Part shown: piece after piece, positions 16,486 to 24,605 of the stretch
Numbering within the stretch: position 1 is the first letter of the stretch
Layout of the letters: each line of letters starts with the position of its first letter
Source of the DNA: Candidatus Zhuqueibacterota bacterium
GTDB lineage: Bacteria; Zhuqueibacterota; Zhuqueibacteria; Residuimicrobiales; Krinioviventaceae
Assembly: GCA_016928775.1 (NCBI GenBank)
Contig: JAFGKD010000049.1
Coordinates: forward strand, 1 to 46,219
DNA: 46,219 bases
Direction: 5' to 3'
Program-made: the position numbers and the translations under genes
Notes under the pieces: model-generated
Told to the model about the DNA's origin: nothing
The model's input: only the letters and a program-made list of their open reading frames with translations
Database searches by the model: none

Positions 16486-16869
16486 CTATTTTAAAGAAAA
16501 ACGCCTTTTCAATGGCAGGACGATATAGTGAAAAACGACGGGGGATAGCCAAATTCCGAGGATATTGGCGATGCCGTCATAAAACGTAAAATATCGTCCA
16601 GGTATCACTATCTGCGCGGATTCATCGACAATCGCAAACAAAGTACCGGTCAATATTGTAACTTTAACGGCAAAGGGCATCTGTTTTATTTCATATTTAC
16701 TCACAGATCGGCTCATCAACACACCCCAAACCGCGAATACAATGATATGAGCAATTTTGTCCTCGGCATTTATGCCCAAATCCGGGATTTCAACGCGTGG
16801 GTACCAGGTCAGCGCCAATAAAATGCAGGTCCACAAGATGAGCGGGAGCTCCCATTTGACGAATTTCAA
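16486..16869 (-). CDS. VanZ-like membrane protein
   Basis: A 127-residue protein with about four hydrophobic segments (roughly 8-24, 38-53, 66-86, 100-117). The motifs DKIAHIIVF and DESAQIVIPGRYFTFYDGIANILG are characteristic of the VanZ-like family (D-x-x-x-H and E-x-x-Q...D-x-x-N-x-x-G). The start is a TTG at 16869 whose TTGA overlaps the NnrDE stop, with GAGGA about 8 nt upstream, so translation is coupled. VanZ confers low-level teicoplanin resistance in enterococci, but most family members have no known role. Confidence 0.88.
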   Translation of the reverse strand: MKFVKWELPLILWTCILLALTWYPRVEIPDLGINAEDKIAHIIVFAVWGVLMSRSVSKYEIKQMPFAVKVTILTGTLFAIVDESAQIVIPGRYFTFYDGIANILGIWLSPVVFHYIVLPLKRRFSLK

Positions 16870-18401
16870 TAATGTTCCTCTAACTTTAGTAATGCCTTTG
16901 GAATTTTGCGCAAGATGTCACCGGCGATTAATCCTATGCTATTTTGCGCCGCAGCCAAATCTCCAGCCAGACCATGCAGATAAACAGCGGCGATTGCTGC
17001 ACCTTCGGCATTGATTCCCTGGCCGATGAGCGCCGCAATCATGCCGGAAAGGACATCACCGGCTCCGGCTGTCGCCATTCCGGCATTTCCGGTTGGATTG
17101 ATATAGACTCGCCCGTCTGCCAGGGCTGTCACGGTTGGTCCGCCTTTGAGTACGAGTGTACATTGCCATTCTTTTGCATATTGTCGTGCGATATCGACAG
17201 GATTTGTCACGATTTCCAGAGTTGAACGGCCGGTTAATCGCGCCAGCTCGCCGGGATGCGGCGTAATAATCAGGTCACCGCGATACCGCCGTAAAACCGT
17301 ATCATGTCCGACGCATGCATTGAGTGCATCAGCATCAAGCACAAGCGGCAGGTTTATCGAAGAGAGGAAACGATGCACCAGCTCAATGGTTCCCTCCGCC
17401 TGGCCGATGCCAGGACCCAATACAACTGCGTCTCTATTTTGCATACATTTTTCGAGAGCATCAAAGTTGGTGGATAATAGACATCCCATCATTTGATCGT
17501 CCAATGGCTGGGTTATGACCTCGGCGCTATGGTTTTCCATGATGGCGTTTAAACTTTGCGGAATAGTCAAATAGCATAAACCGGCACCGGTGCGCAAAAC
17601 AGCTTGGCTCGCCAAAGCCGCTGCTCCAGTGTATCCTTTCGAGCCGGCGATGACCTGAATCATTCCGACTTTGTTCTTAAAAGACGCCGGAGAACGTACA
17701 GGCAATAGATTATGAATAAAATCCTCATCCACGTAAAAAACACGGGGGTGTTCATCTTTCAAGACACTCAACGGCATGCAAATGTCAACGATGTGCAACT
17801 CACCGACATGCTCGCGTCCAGGCGAAAAAAGCAAACCGCGTTTCGGCAATGCCATCGTGGCAGTGACGGATGCTTTTATTGCCGGGCCGTCGATTTCACC
17901 AGTATCTGCATTGACGCCAGTGGGGATGTCAATTGCCAAAACCGGCGCTTTTTGATCATTAATTTTCTCAACAGCTTTGGCATAAAGTCCACGCAACGCA
18001 CCTTTTACTCCTGTGCCCAGCATCGCATCAATAACAAGATCGGGATGCTCGTGCACGTTCGGCAGGGTACCAAAGTGAGGCTTGTGTCCCATATTATGGA
18101 GAATTTTGAGATTCATCAGCGCCTCACCGGCTATTTTGTCCGGCGTGGTTAAAATAAAAGTGGAGACGATGGCAGCATGATTTAGGAGATGTCGAGCGAC
18201 CACATAGCCATCGCCGCCGTTATTACCGGGACCGCAATAGATGTGGACAATTTTGCCGGCAGGAAGCTTGAGCATTCGCTGTGCAATCTCCGCTACACCA
18301 CGGCCGGCATTTTCCATGAGAAGTGCTCCCGGAATTTTGAGTTGACTCATGGCATGCCTGTCGATAGCAGCCATCTCTTGTGCTGTCACAACAGCATTCA
18401 T
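16866..18401 (-). CDS. nnrDE: Bifunctional NAD(P)H-hydrate repair enzyme (epimerase + dehydratase)
   Basis: A 511-residue two-domain enzyme that repairs hydrated NAD(P)H. The N-terminal epimerase (NnrE/YjeF_N, residues 1-215) shows GPGNNGGDGYV at 57-67, DAMLGTG and AIDIPTGVNADTG. The C-terminal ADP/ATP-dependent dehydratase (NnrD, ribokinase-like, about 230-505) shows IAGSKGYTGAAALAS, VLGPGIG, LVLDADALN, ITPHPGELARL and GNAGMATAGAGDVLSG. The start is the ATG at 18401, which overlaps the AcpS stop as ATGA; the longer reading frame upstream has no ribosome site. It is in a coupled acpS-nnrDE-vanZ operon, and acpS next to nnr genes is a widespread arrangement. Confidence 0.96.
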   Translation of the reverse strand: MNAVVTAQEMAAIDRHAMSQLKIPGALLMENAGRGVAEIAQRMLKLPAGKIVHIYCGPGNNGGDGYVVARHLLNHAAIVSTFILTTPDKIAGEALMNLKILHNMGHKPHFGTLPNVHEHPDLVIDAMLGTGVKGALRGLYAKAVEKINDQKAPVLAIDIPTGVNADTGEIDGPAIKASVTATMALPKRGLLFSPGREHVGELHIVDICMPLSVLKDEHPRVFYVDEDFIHNLLPVRSPASFKNKVGMIQVIAGSKGYTGAAALASQAVLRTGAGLCYLTIPQSLNAIMENHSAEVITQPLDDQMMGCLLSTNFDALEKCMQNRDAVVLGPGIGQAEGTIELVHRFLSSINLPLVLDADALNACVGHDTVLRRYRGDLIITPHPGELARLTGRSTLEIVTNPVDIARQYAKEWQCTLVLKGGPTVTALADGRVYINPTGNAGMATAGAGDVLSGMIAALIGQGINAEGAAIAAVYLHGLAGDLAAAQNSIGLIAGDILRKIPKALLKLEEHY

Positions 18402-18781
18402 AACACGGCCTCTTTTTTCTCCAAAACAATCATCGCAATTGCACACGTTTTACTATGCGAAATTGTGACGTGTATCTGAAACGTATTCGATATATTTTTC
18501 AAGCTACCGAGGCAGTTTATATGTGGACGTCCGGCTTTATCATTCATCACTTCGATGTCGAGCCAGCCGGCGCTGTTTTGCCAGTCTTCAGGTAGCGCTT
18601 TGTACAGGGCTTCTTTGACCGCAAATCGCGCGGCAATACACGCAGCCAATCCAGACTTTGGCTTGCAATAGTTATATTCATCGGGTGTTAAAATCTTTTT
18701 TATGAATTTATCACCCCAGCGGTGTATAATGGCTGTTGTGCGTGCGATATCAACTATGTCAACGCCGATGGATTGAATCAT
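18398..18781 (-). CDS. acpS: Holo-[acyl-carrier-protein] synthase
   Basis: A 127-residue AcpS that transfers 4'-phosphopantetheine from CoA to acyl carrier protein in fatty acid synthesis. GVDIVDI at residues 6-12 holds the Mg-binding Asp8. ARFAVKEALYKAL holds the conserved Glu and Lys, and GRPHI and VTISHSKTCAIA complete the family signature. The length is normal (about 120-126). The ATG at 18781 is the only sensible start. Its stop overlaps the nnrDE start. It diverges from the sigma-factor gene across a 140-bp intergenic region. Confidence 0.95.
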   Translation of the reverse strand: MIQSIGVDIVDIARTTAIIHRWGDKFIKKILTPDEYNYCKPKSGLAACIAARFAVKEALYKALPEDWQNSAGWLDIEVMNDKAGRPHINCLGSLKNISNTFQIHVTISHSKTCAIAMIVLEKKEAVL

Positions 18782-18921
18782 ATAAATTATGCTGTTATTA
18801 TCTCGAAATCCGGTGACACGAAAGGCAAGTTAAGAGTTGACATCTATTATTGCAACAACTTTTCCTTGCTTGTTAAACGAATTTCTACTAATTTGAAAGT
18901 CATAAAAAACTTGTTTTTACT

Positions 18922-19497
18922 ATGACTCTCGATATCTCCCAACTCATTGAACGAGCCTTAGGCGGCGAACAAAAAGCCTACACCGACATCGTCGAGCGAT
19001 TTCATGAACAGATATACCACTTTATTTATAGAATGGTGAAAGATCGGGCGCAGGCCGAGGATTTAACCCAGGAGACCTTTATCAAAGCCTTTCGCGCCCT
19101 GGCTTCTTTTAATTCCGATTATGCTTTTTCAACATGGCTGTATAAAATTGCGGCGAATAATTGTATTGATTACTTTCGGAAAAAAAAGTTAGCCACGACA
19201 TCGCTCGACTCTCCGATCAAGGCAAAAGATGGCGAATTGCATCGTGATTTTCCGGACCATGAGCAAGGACCGGAATCTGAACTTATTTCAAAAGAACAAA
19301 CCAATCGAATTCAAGTGGCGATCGATTCTCTGCCGGCAAAATACAAGGAAGCGATTATCCTTCGGCACCGACACGACCAATCCTATGAAGAAATTGCCAA
19401 AAAGTTGAATATTCCTCTCGGGACGGTAAAAGTGAGAATTTTTCGGGCGCGTGAAATGTTAAAAGCACATATGAAGGAGCAACTGCGAAAACTTTGA
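18922..19497 (+). CDS. ECF RNA polymerase sigma factor (RpoE-like)
   Basis: A 191-residue sigma-70 family protein with region 2 at about 22-90 (DLTQETFIKAFRAL and FSTWLYKIAANNCIDYFRKKK) and region 4 at 130-185 (LPAKYKEAIILRHRHDQSYEEIAKKLNIPLGTVK, read here in pieces: the helix-turn-helix core is YEEIA...GTVKVRI). There is no region 1 or 3, so it is ECF. No anti-sigma gene with a zinc-binding HxxxCxxC domain is beside it; the next gene is 157 bp away after a terminator. It is therefore monocistronic, and control must come from elsewhere. The leader has no clear Shine-Dalgarno. Confidence 0.93.
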   Translation: MTLDISQLIERALGGEQKAYTDIVERFHEQIYHFIYRMVKDRAQAEDLTQETFIKAFRALASFNSDYAFSTWLYKIAANNCIDYFRKKKLATTSLDSPIKAKDGELHRDFPDHEQGPESELISKEQTNRIQVAIDSLPAKYKEAIILRHRHDQSYEEIAKKLNIPLGTVKVRIFRAREMLKAHMKEQLRKL

Positions 19498-19538
19498 AAT
19501 CTGCAGCAAGTCGAGCGTTGTGCAACTCCGCCATGACT

Positions 19539-19567
19539 GCCCCACGATGTCTGTTTGGGGCTTTTTT
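19539..19567 (+). terminator. Intrinsic terminator after the sigma factor gene
   Basis: GCCCCA (19539-19544) pairs with TGGGGC (19556-19561) and is followed by TTTTTT (19562-19567). It lies 42 bp past the sigma factor stop and separates it from the GNAT gene. Confidence 0.75.
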
Positions 19568-19654
19568 ATTAGTGGCCGGAATTTTTTCTTCAATATGCCC
19601 TTTTATCTTTATATGAGAGTGGAGTCTTTTCGAACAATGTGAAGAATAAATAGA

Positions 19655-20614
19655 ATGTCGACGATTCGCAATTTAATAAAATCCGATTTACACAAAGTGA
19701 ACGGCATCATCTCCCGTGCTTTCACACAAGGGCGTATTGATGATGGCTATGTGCAAACCCAGGTTCCAATGTGCCGACCCGAATTTTTGGATATGTATTT
19801 TACACAATGTCCACAGGGATGTTTTATTGTTGAGGAAAAAGGGCAAATTCAGGGTGCCGCTTTTTGTCATGTATGGGGAAAAACCGGCTGGATCGGTCCA
19901 ATAGCTATCGTACCGGAGAAACATCACCGCGGTGTTGGAAAAGAGCTGGCGACAGCGGCCATCAATTTTCTAAAGGGAGCGGGATGTCAGACGATCGGTT
20001 TGGAAACCAATCCGCGCAGCAATCGTAATCTTGGCTTTTACGGCAAACTCGACTTTGTCCCATCCGTTTTATCAATTGATATGATAAAACCGGTGTCGTC
20101 AATTGTACCATCTGACAAAGCCTCACCGCATCATTTGGTCTATTATTCCAGACTCTCAAGTGATGCTCGCCGGCAATTTTGTAAACTGGCGAACGAGCTG
20201 ATCGGAATTGTGTCAGCACCAGTCGATTACACGCCGCTGATTGAGGCCATTGAGAGTTGCCACCAGGGAGAGAGCGTCCTGTTTATGCGCAATACCGTGC
20301 CTATTGCGTTGGGCGTTCTGCAAACGGAGCCAAGTCTTGTCGAAGAACAAAATGCTCTGCTCCGCGTGATTTCATTTCTGGCACATCCCAAAACGCCGGA
20401 TGCATATATCCACTTCTTTTTATCTGATTTGTTAAGCATTGCGCGAGAAAAAGCGCTGGATAGAATTTTGATGCGATTGCCCATGTATAGCAACAGAGTG
20501 TTTCGAATTTTTCTCGAGAACAATTATCGCGTTGTCAATAGTGATATCAGGATGGTTTTAAATGGATATCCGGACACAACGAAATCTTTTTTTCACATCA
20601 ATCGCTGGGTATAG
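19655..20614 (+). CDS. GNAT family N-acetyltransferase (two GNAT-like halves)
   Basis: A 319-residue protein. The N-terminal half is a clear GNAT acetyltransferase: GWIGPIAIVPEKHHRGVGKELA (split here: IAIVPE then RGVGKEL) is motif A, with the acetyl-CoA pyrophosphate loop H-RGVGKEL at about 91-97, and ETNPRSNRNLGFYGKLDFVP is motif B. The C-terminal half (about 165-319) has the size and secondary-structure pattern of a second, degenerate GNAT domain without a readable P-loop. The substrate is unknown. The DUF1848 gene starts 4 bp downstream, so they form a two-gene unit. Confidence 0.85.
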   Translation: MSTIRNLIKSDLHKVNGIISRAFTQGRIDDGYVQTQVPMCRPEFLDMYFTQCPQGCFIVEEKGQIQGAAFCHVWGKTGWIGPIAIVPEKHHRGVGKELATAAINFLKGAGCQTIGLETNPRSNRNLGFYGKLDFVPSVLSIDMIKPVSSIVPSDKASPHHLVYYSRLSSDARRQFCKLANELIGIVSAPVDYTPLIEAIESCHQGESVLFMRNTVPIALGVLQTEPSLVEEQNALLRVISFLAHPKTPDAYIHFFLSDLLSIAREKALDRILMRLPMYSNRVFRIFLENNYRVVNSDIRMVLNGYPDTTKSFFHINRWV

Positions 20615-20617
20615 GTT

Positions 20618-21439
20618 TTGTCGGCTACACGAGATATTCTCCAGGACATCAAGATAAAAAAAGTCGTCTCAGCCAGTCGGCGAACCGACATGGTGGCAAC
20701 CGATCCGGACCAACTGGCCGAGGTTTTGAAAGAAAAAGCGCCACCATCCGACACGCACACCCTCGTGTTATGGACCAAGAATCCCCATAGCATTCTTTAT
20801 CATCAGGCTCTTTTATCACAGCTAAAAAAATATGATCAATGCTATATCCATCTGACAGTGACTGGTCTCGCCGGCACTGTTTTCGAACCCAATGTACCCC
20901 CATCTGATGTGGTCCTGAGTTATCTGCCGCAGTTGATCGAATTCACACAGAGTCCGGAGCGGATAAATTTTCGCTTCGATCCCATTGTCCATTTTCGCTT
21001 TGAGGATGGACATACAGTTTGTAATCTGCTTTTTTTTGAACAACTTGCCCCGATTTTGCAGCGATTTGGCGTGAAACGCGTTACCACGAGCTGGGTGCAG
21101 ATATATGGCAAGGTGGCTAAACGACTTGCGGCACAAGGCATCGCAGCGGTGGACATATCGCAACAGACCTGGCAGCAAGAGAGCGCCTGGTTGCTCAACG
21201 TGGCGAAAGAGCATCATCTCAGCTTACACGGTTGCTGCGTACCCGGGATGCCACGTTCGCACTGTATCGATGGTGCTTTGTTCAATCGTTTGCATCCGGG
21301 CCATTATAAAGCAACGACGGCTCGCGCTTCGGGTCAGCGCCCCCTATGCGGCTGCAGCAAAAGCGTAGATGTGGGATGGTATAAAACATGCATACACGGA
21401 TGTTTGTACTGTTATGGCCATCCCAAAATTGAGCATTAA
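20618..21439 (+). CDS. DUF1848 family protein (radical-SAM-like)
   Basis: A 273-residue protein. The start is most likely the TTG at 20618, because the family's conserved SASRRTDM begins at residue 18 and no ATG precedes it; the ribosome site is weak (AGG) and coupling to the GNAT stop is probable. WTKNPHS (about 50) and FRFDPIVHF (about 114) are DUF1848 hallmarks. The C-terminus has CGCSKSVDVGWYKTC and then CIHGCLYC, a C-x3-C-x2-C cluster of radical-SAM type placed at the C-terminal rather than the N-terminal end, as is usual in DUF1848. The reaction is unknown. Confidence 0.88.
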   Translation: MSATRDILQDIKIKKVVSASRRTDMVATDPDQLAEVLKEKAPPSDTHTLVLWTKNPHSILYHQALLSQLKKYDQCYIHLTVTGLAGTVFEPNVPPSDVVLSYLPQLIEFTQSPERINFRFDPIVHFRFEDGHTVCNLLFFEQLAPILQRFGVKRVTTSWVQIYGKVAKRLAAQGIAAVDISQQTWQQESAWLLNVAKEHHLSLHGCCVPGMPRSHCIDGALFNRLHPGHYKATTARASGQRPLCGCSKSVDVGWYKTCIHGCLYCYGHPKIEH

Positions 21440-21469
21440 CAAATTATCACCAAAGAGAATGAGAAAGAG

Positions 21470-21958
21470 ATGAATTTTTTGGACATTTTGTTGATTGGCT
21501 TTGGTTTTATCTTATCTTTTGTGGGATTAGTGGGATGCGTTGTACCGGCACTTCCGGGCACACCGCTCAACTTTTTGGCTCTCATTTTATTGTCCTTTGC
21601 CAAGGACTGGGAACCTTTTTCCGCTTCATTTCTTGTTATCATGGCTGTCGTTGCTGTTGTTGTAAGCATTCTTGACAATGTCATTCCGGCCTGGGGGGCG
21701 AAAAAATATGGTGCGGAAAAAACGAGTGTGTGGATGGCGTTGGCTGGAACGCTCGTTGGGATCATCTTTTTCCCGCCATTTGGCATTTTTATCGGCGCCT
21801 TCGTTGGAGCGCTGGTGGGTGAATTGTTACATGGCAAGGAAGCCATGACAGCGCTCAAGGCGGGATGGGGAGTTTTTGTTGGGACATTTTTGGGCATTGG
21901 AATAAAATTGTTCGCATCCGGCATTATGTTTTTTTATTTTATCAAAGAGGTATTCTAA
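21470..21958 (+). CDS. DUF456 family membrane protein
   Basis: A 162-residue, very hydrophobic protein with about four membrane segments, glycine-zipper-rich (GAFVGALVGELLHG), and containing PALPGTPLNFLALI near residue 26 and DNVIPAWGAKKYGAEKTS near 68, both typical of DUF456. The family role is unknown; it is often found singly. It starts 30 bp after the DUF1848 stop and may share its transcript. Confidence 0.88.
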   Translation: MNFLDILLIGFGFILSFVGLVGCVVPALPGTPLNFLALILLSFAKDWEPFSASFLVIMAVVAVVVSILDNVIPAWGAKKYGAEKTSVWMALAGTLVGIIFFPPFGIFIGAFVGALVGELLHGKEAMTALKAGWGVFVGTFLGIGIKLFASGIMFFYFIKEVF

Positions 21959-22042
21959 GTTTATTATTGCAATTCAGTCGAATTATTTCTATGTTTTCAA
22001 TTAAAAATTCATATAAAAAATGTGGAGAATGGAGATAGACGC

Positions 22043-22366
22043 ATGTCAAATTTGCTTGAGATAACAGATGACAATTTCGAACAACATGTTATAAAATCAG
22101 ACCTCCCCGTTCTCATTGACTTTTGGGCAGTCTGGTGCGCTCCCTGCAAGATGGTCGCTCCCATCATTGAAGGAATTGCCAATGACTATGCGGGCAAAAT
22201 CAAGGTTGGTCAATGTGATGTGGACAAGAGTCGTCAGGTAGCGATGCAGTATGGCATCCGAAGTATTCCGACGATCTTGTTATTTAAAAATGGAGATGTT
22301 GTAGAATCTATAGTCGGCGCAGCGCCAAAAGCGCACATTGTTGGAAAAATTTCAAAACATATATAA
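22043..22366 (+). CDS. trxA: Thioredoxin
   Basis: A 107-residue thioredoxin with the redox site WCAPC at 31-35 (Ala replaces the usual Gly, giving CAPC) and the cis-proline SIPT near 74. DFWAVWC and TILLFKNGDVV are family-typical. The start ATG at 22043 has GGAG at 22031-22034; the in-frame GTG at 22022 has none. The general cytoplasmic role is disulfide reduction for ribonucleotide reductase, peroxiredoxins and the like. A change from CGPC to CAPC usually shifts the redox potential slightly but keeps function. No thioredoxin reductase is nearby. Confidence 0.95.
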   Translation: MSNLLEITDDNFEQHVIKSDLPVLIDFWAVWCAPCKMVAPIIEGIANDYAGKIKVGQCDVDKSRQVAMQYGIRSIPTILLFKNGDVVESIVGAAPKAHIVGKISKHI

Positions 22367-22413
22367 CCTGGCGAAAGCTCGATAAAAATGAGCTATTTCC
22401 AAGTAGACAAATA

Positions 22414-23496
22414 ATGAGCAGCCCTTTCAATAACGCATACGCCATCATTATGGCAGGAGGCATTGGCAGTCGTTTCTGGCCAAAAAGTCGTGCATCCCAA
22501 CCTAAACAATACTTGTCACTTGTTGATGATGGTTCGCTCATCCAAAACACCGTTAAACGGCTACATGATCTCTTTTCAGATGATGCAATTTTTGTTGTGT
22601 CAACACAAAATCAACAACAGCTTTTACATGAGCAACTCCCCGAGCTGCGACCAGATCAGATATTTTTTGAACCCGTTGGCCGTAACACAGCTCCCGCCAT
22701 CGGACTTGCGGCCATTCAATTGCTTGATCGAAATCCGGATGCTGTCATGACGGTTCTCCCGGCTGATCACCACATCCAAAATGATGATATCTTTCTGGAC
22801 ACGCTGCGCACGGCCATTCGTATCGCACATGAAAATCAGACGGCTCTTGTGACACTTGGGATAAATCCATCCTATCCGGCAACCGGTTACGGCTACATCG
22901 AGGCAGGCCAGCGCATTAAAAACGATACTTTTCGCGTGACTCGCTTTATGGAAAAGCCAGACCGAGCCACAGCTGAAGAGTTTATAAACAAGGGCAACTA
23001 TTACTGGAATAGTGGCATTTTTATATGGCGTGCAGCAACGATACTCGGTCAAATTCAGCGCTATATGCCGGATTTGTACGATGGACTGCTCGAAATAAAA
23101 ACAGCAATGCATTCAAAGAATTTTCAGCCGGTATGCCAACGAGTTTACACGCTATTGCCGGGGCAATCCATAGATTTTGGCGTCATGGAAAAAGCCAAGA
23201 ATGTTTATATGGTGCGAGCTGATTTTGGCTGGAGTGACCTCGGCACGTGGGAAGAGGTTTACAAGACATCTGCAAAAGATGAAAACGGCAATGTTGTCAA
23301 GGGACAACCGCTGTTAAAAAGTGTGATAAATTCTTATATTGAAATCGGTGATCGGACGGTATCGATCATTGGTCTCGACGATATCATTGTGGTTGATCAA
23401 CCGGACGCGCTGCTCATTTGCAAAAAGGAACTTTCCCAGGATGTTCGATGGGTGACAAAAGAACTGCAAGATACAGAAGACAAAAACGATACATAA
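22414..23496 (+). CDS. manC: Mannose-1-phosphate guanylyltransferase
   Basis: A 360-residue GDP-mannose pyrophosphorylase that makes GDP-mannose from GTP and mannose 1-phosphate for surface glycans. The nucleotide-binding signature AGGIGSRFWPKSR is at residues 14-26, FEPVGRNTAPAIGLAA near 87, VLPADHHI near 112, and FMEKPDRATAEEF near 178. The length corresponds to the GMP domain alone, without the C-terminal phosphomannose isomerase domain of bifunctional AlgA/ManC. Nothing else of a polysaccharide cluster lies next to it. It starts 47 bp after thioredoxin. Confidence 0.93.
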   Translation: MSSPFNNAYAIIMAGGIGSRFWPKSRASQPKQYLSLVDDGSLIQNTVKRLHDLFSDDAIFVVSTQNQQQLLHEQLPELRPDQIFFEPVGRNTAPAIGLAAIQLLDRNPDAVMTVLPADHHIQNDDIFLDTLRTAIRIAHENQTALVTLGINPSYPATGYGYIEAGQRIKNDTFRVTRFMEKPDRATAEEFINKGNYYWNSGIFIWRAATILGQIQRYMPDLYDGLLEIKTAMHSKNFQPVCQRVYTLLPGQSIDFGVMEKAKNVYMVRADFGWSDLGTWEEVYKTSAKDENGNVVKGQPLLKSVINSYIEIGDRTVSIIGLDDIIVVDQPDALLICKKELSQDVRWVTKELQDTEDKNDT

Positions 23497-23531
23497 GAGG
23501 TCTTGACAACAGCTTTATTTTGGCCCAATTG

Positions 23532-23777
23532 ATGGCATTGGCAGACCAATTGCAAGTTATAGTTCGGCAGGAAAAAGGCGATTTTGACGGCGGAAGCTGT
23601 CGCATAGAGGGCGAAAAGTATATATTCTTAAAGAAATCAGCGTCCGATGCAGAAAAAATTGATATTTTGATGCGCGAATTAGCAAATTTAGACTCGAGTG
23701 ATACAGAGATCGATCCAGCTGTGCGGGATTATTTGGATCGATTGCGGCAAGAAACAGACGATAACGTCGCTGTTTAG
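23532..23777 (+). CDS. Small conserved protein of unknown function
   Basis: An 81-residue acidic protein if begun at the ATG at 23532; a TTG at 23520 is an alternative, and neither has a well-placed Shine-Dalgarno (an AGAGG at 23496-23500 is far upstream). The pattern is a short helix, a strand pair with GGSCRIEGEKYIFL, then a helix and D-x-x-x-x-PAVRDYLDRL. I recall similar small proteins of about 90 aa in many Gram-negative phyla, always hypothetical. It lies between manC and the EIIA gene (11 bp to the latter) and is probably co-transcribed with both. Confidence 0.65.
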   Translation: MALADQLQVIVRQEKGDFDGGSCRIEGEKYIFLKKSASDAEKIDILMRELANLDSSDTEIDPAVRDYLDRLRQETDDNVAV

Positions 23778-23788
23778 GAGGAAAATGT

Positions 23789-24250
23789 ATGCAGAGAGTT
23801 CATTTACGCGATCATATGCACAAGGAGCTTTTTCTATCTAACATGCAAGCAATGAGAAAAAACGAAGCATTGGAAGAATTGCTCGATTTGTTTGTTGCAG
23901 AACGATATGTCAAAAACAAACAAATTGCGCTTGAAATGCTCAAAGGGCGCGAGGTCATGGGCAGTACTGGATTGGGGCATGGTGTTGCCGTTCCACACGG
24001 TCGTACGACAGCGACAACAGATGTTGTCATTGCATTCGGACGTTCTGAACAAGGCATTGATTTTGGTGCAGACGATGGAAAGCCGGTCAAGTTGTTTTTT
24101 ATGATCATCGCGCCGCATAATGATCAAGGAAGTGTCTATTTGCCTATACTCGGCATGCTGGTCACCATCCTAAAAGATAAATCAAACAGAAATGCGCTTC
24201 AAAAAGTTGAAACCTTTGAAGAATTGGTTGCTCTTATCGACGGAGAGTGA
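23789..24250 (+). CDS. PTS EIIA domain protein (fructose/nitrogen PTS type)
   Basis: A 153-residue single-domain EIIA type 2 (PtsN/FruA-like). The phosphorylated histidine is His70 in GVAVPHGRT, and LGHG-x-AVPH is the family signature; FFMIIAPHNDQGSVYLPILG is the following conserved stretch. AGGAGGAA at 23775-23782 supports this start. No EIIB, EIIC, HPr or rpoN gene is adjacent, so a regulatory (PtsN-like) rather than sugar-transport role is likely. It overlaps or abuts the zinc ribbon gene downstream. Confidence 0.9.
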   Translation: MQRVHLRDHMHKELFLSNMQAMRKNEALEELLDLFVAERYVKNKQIALEMLKGREVMGSTGLGHGVAVPHGRTTATTDVVIAFGRSEQGIDFGADDGKPVKLFFMIIAPHNDQGSVYLPILGMLVTILKDKSNRNALQKVETFEELVALIDGE

Positions 24251-24252
24251 TG

Positions 24253-24588
24253 ATGGGAAATACTGAATTAGAACGACTTGTATCGCTGCAGGATCTGGAT
24301 TTGATGATTGAGGAATCTGAAGAAGTTGAAAAGCTCGGATTTTCGATCACCGGATGCAGCGAACTCAAAGTCGCTCGACAAGAGTTGGCAACAAAAATTA
24401 GCAAACCACTATTATTTCGGTATGAAAGACTGCGCGGGAAACTCAAAAGAGCTATTGTGCCGGTCAAGAATGATATTTGTCTTGGCTGCTTTTTAAGGCA
24501 GCCGACATCCATCAGCGCACAGGGTCGCGAAGGTACGGATTTATTCACCTGTGAAAATTGCGGACGCATACTCTATTGGCTGGATTGA
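24253..24588 (+). CDS. C4 zinc ribbon protein
   Basis: A 111-residue protein. The ATG at 24253 is preferred over the ATG at 24250 because it sits 7 nt after GGAG; the EIIA stop overlaps the upstream option (TGATG). The N-terminal half is helical (ERLVSLQDLDLMIEESEE), recalling the coiled-coil zf-RING_7 proteins in shortened form. The C-terminal zinc ribbon is CLGC at about 76-79 and CENC at about 98-101, followed by GRILYW, which is the typical ending of C4 zinc ribbon (pfam02591) proteins. Such proteins are linked to nucleic acid or translation functions, but without firm evidence. Confidence 0.8.
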   Translation: MGNTELERLVSLQDLDLMIEESEEVEKLGFSITGCSELKVARQELATKISKPLLFRYERLRGKLKRAIVPVKNDICLGCFLRQPTSISAQGREGTDLFTCENCGRILYWLD

Positions 24589-24605
24589 AAAAAATCTGCG
24601 TGTTT

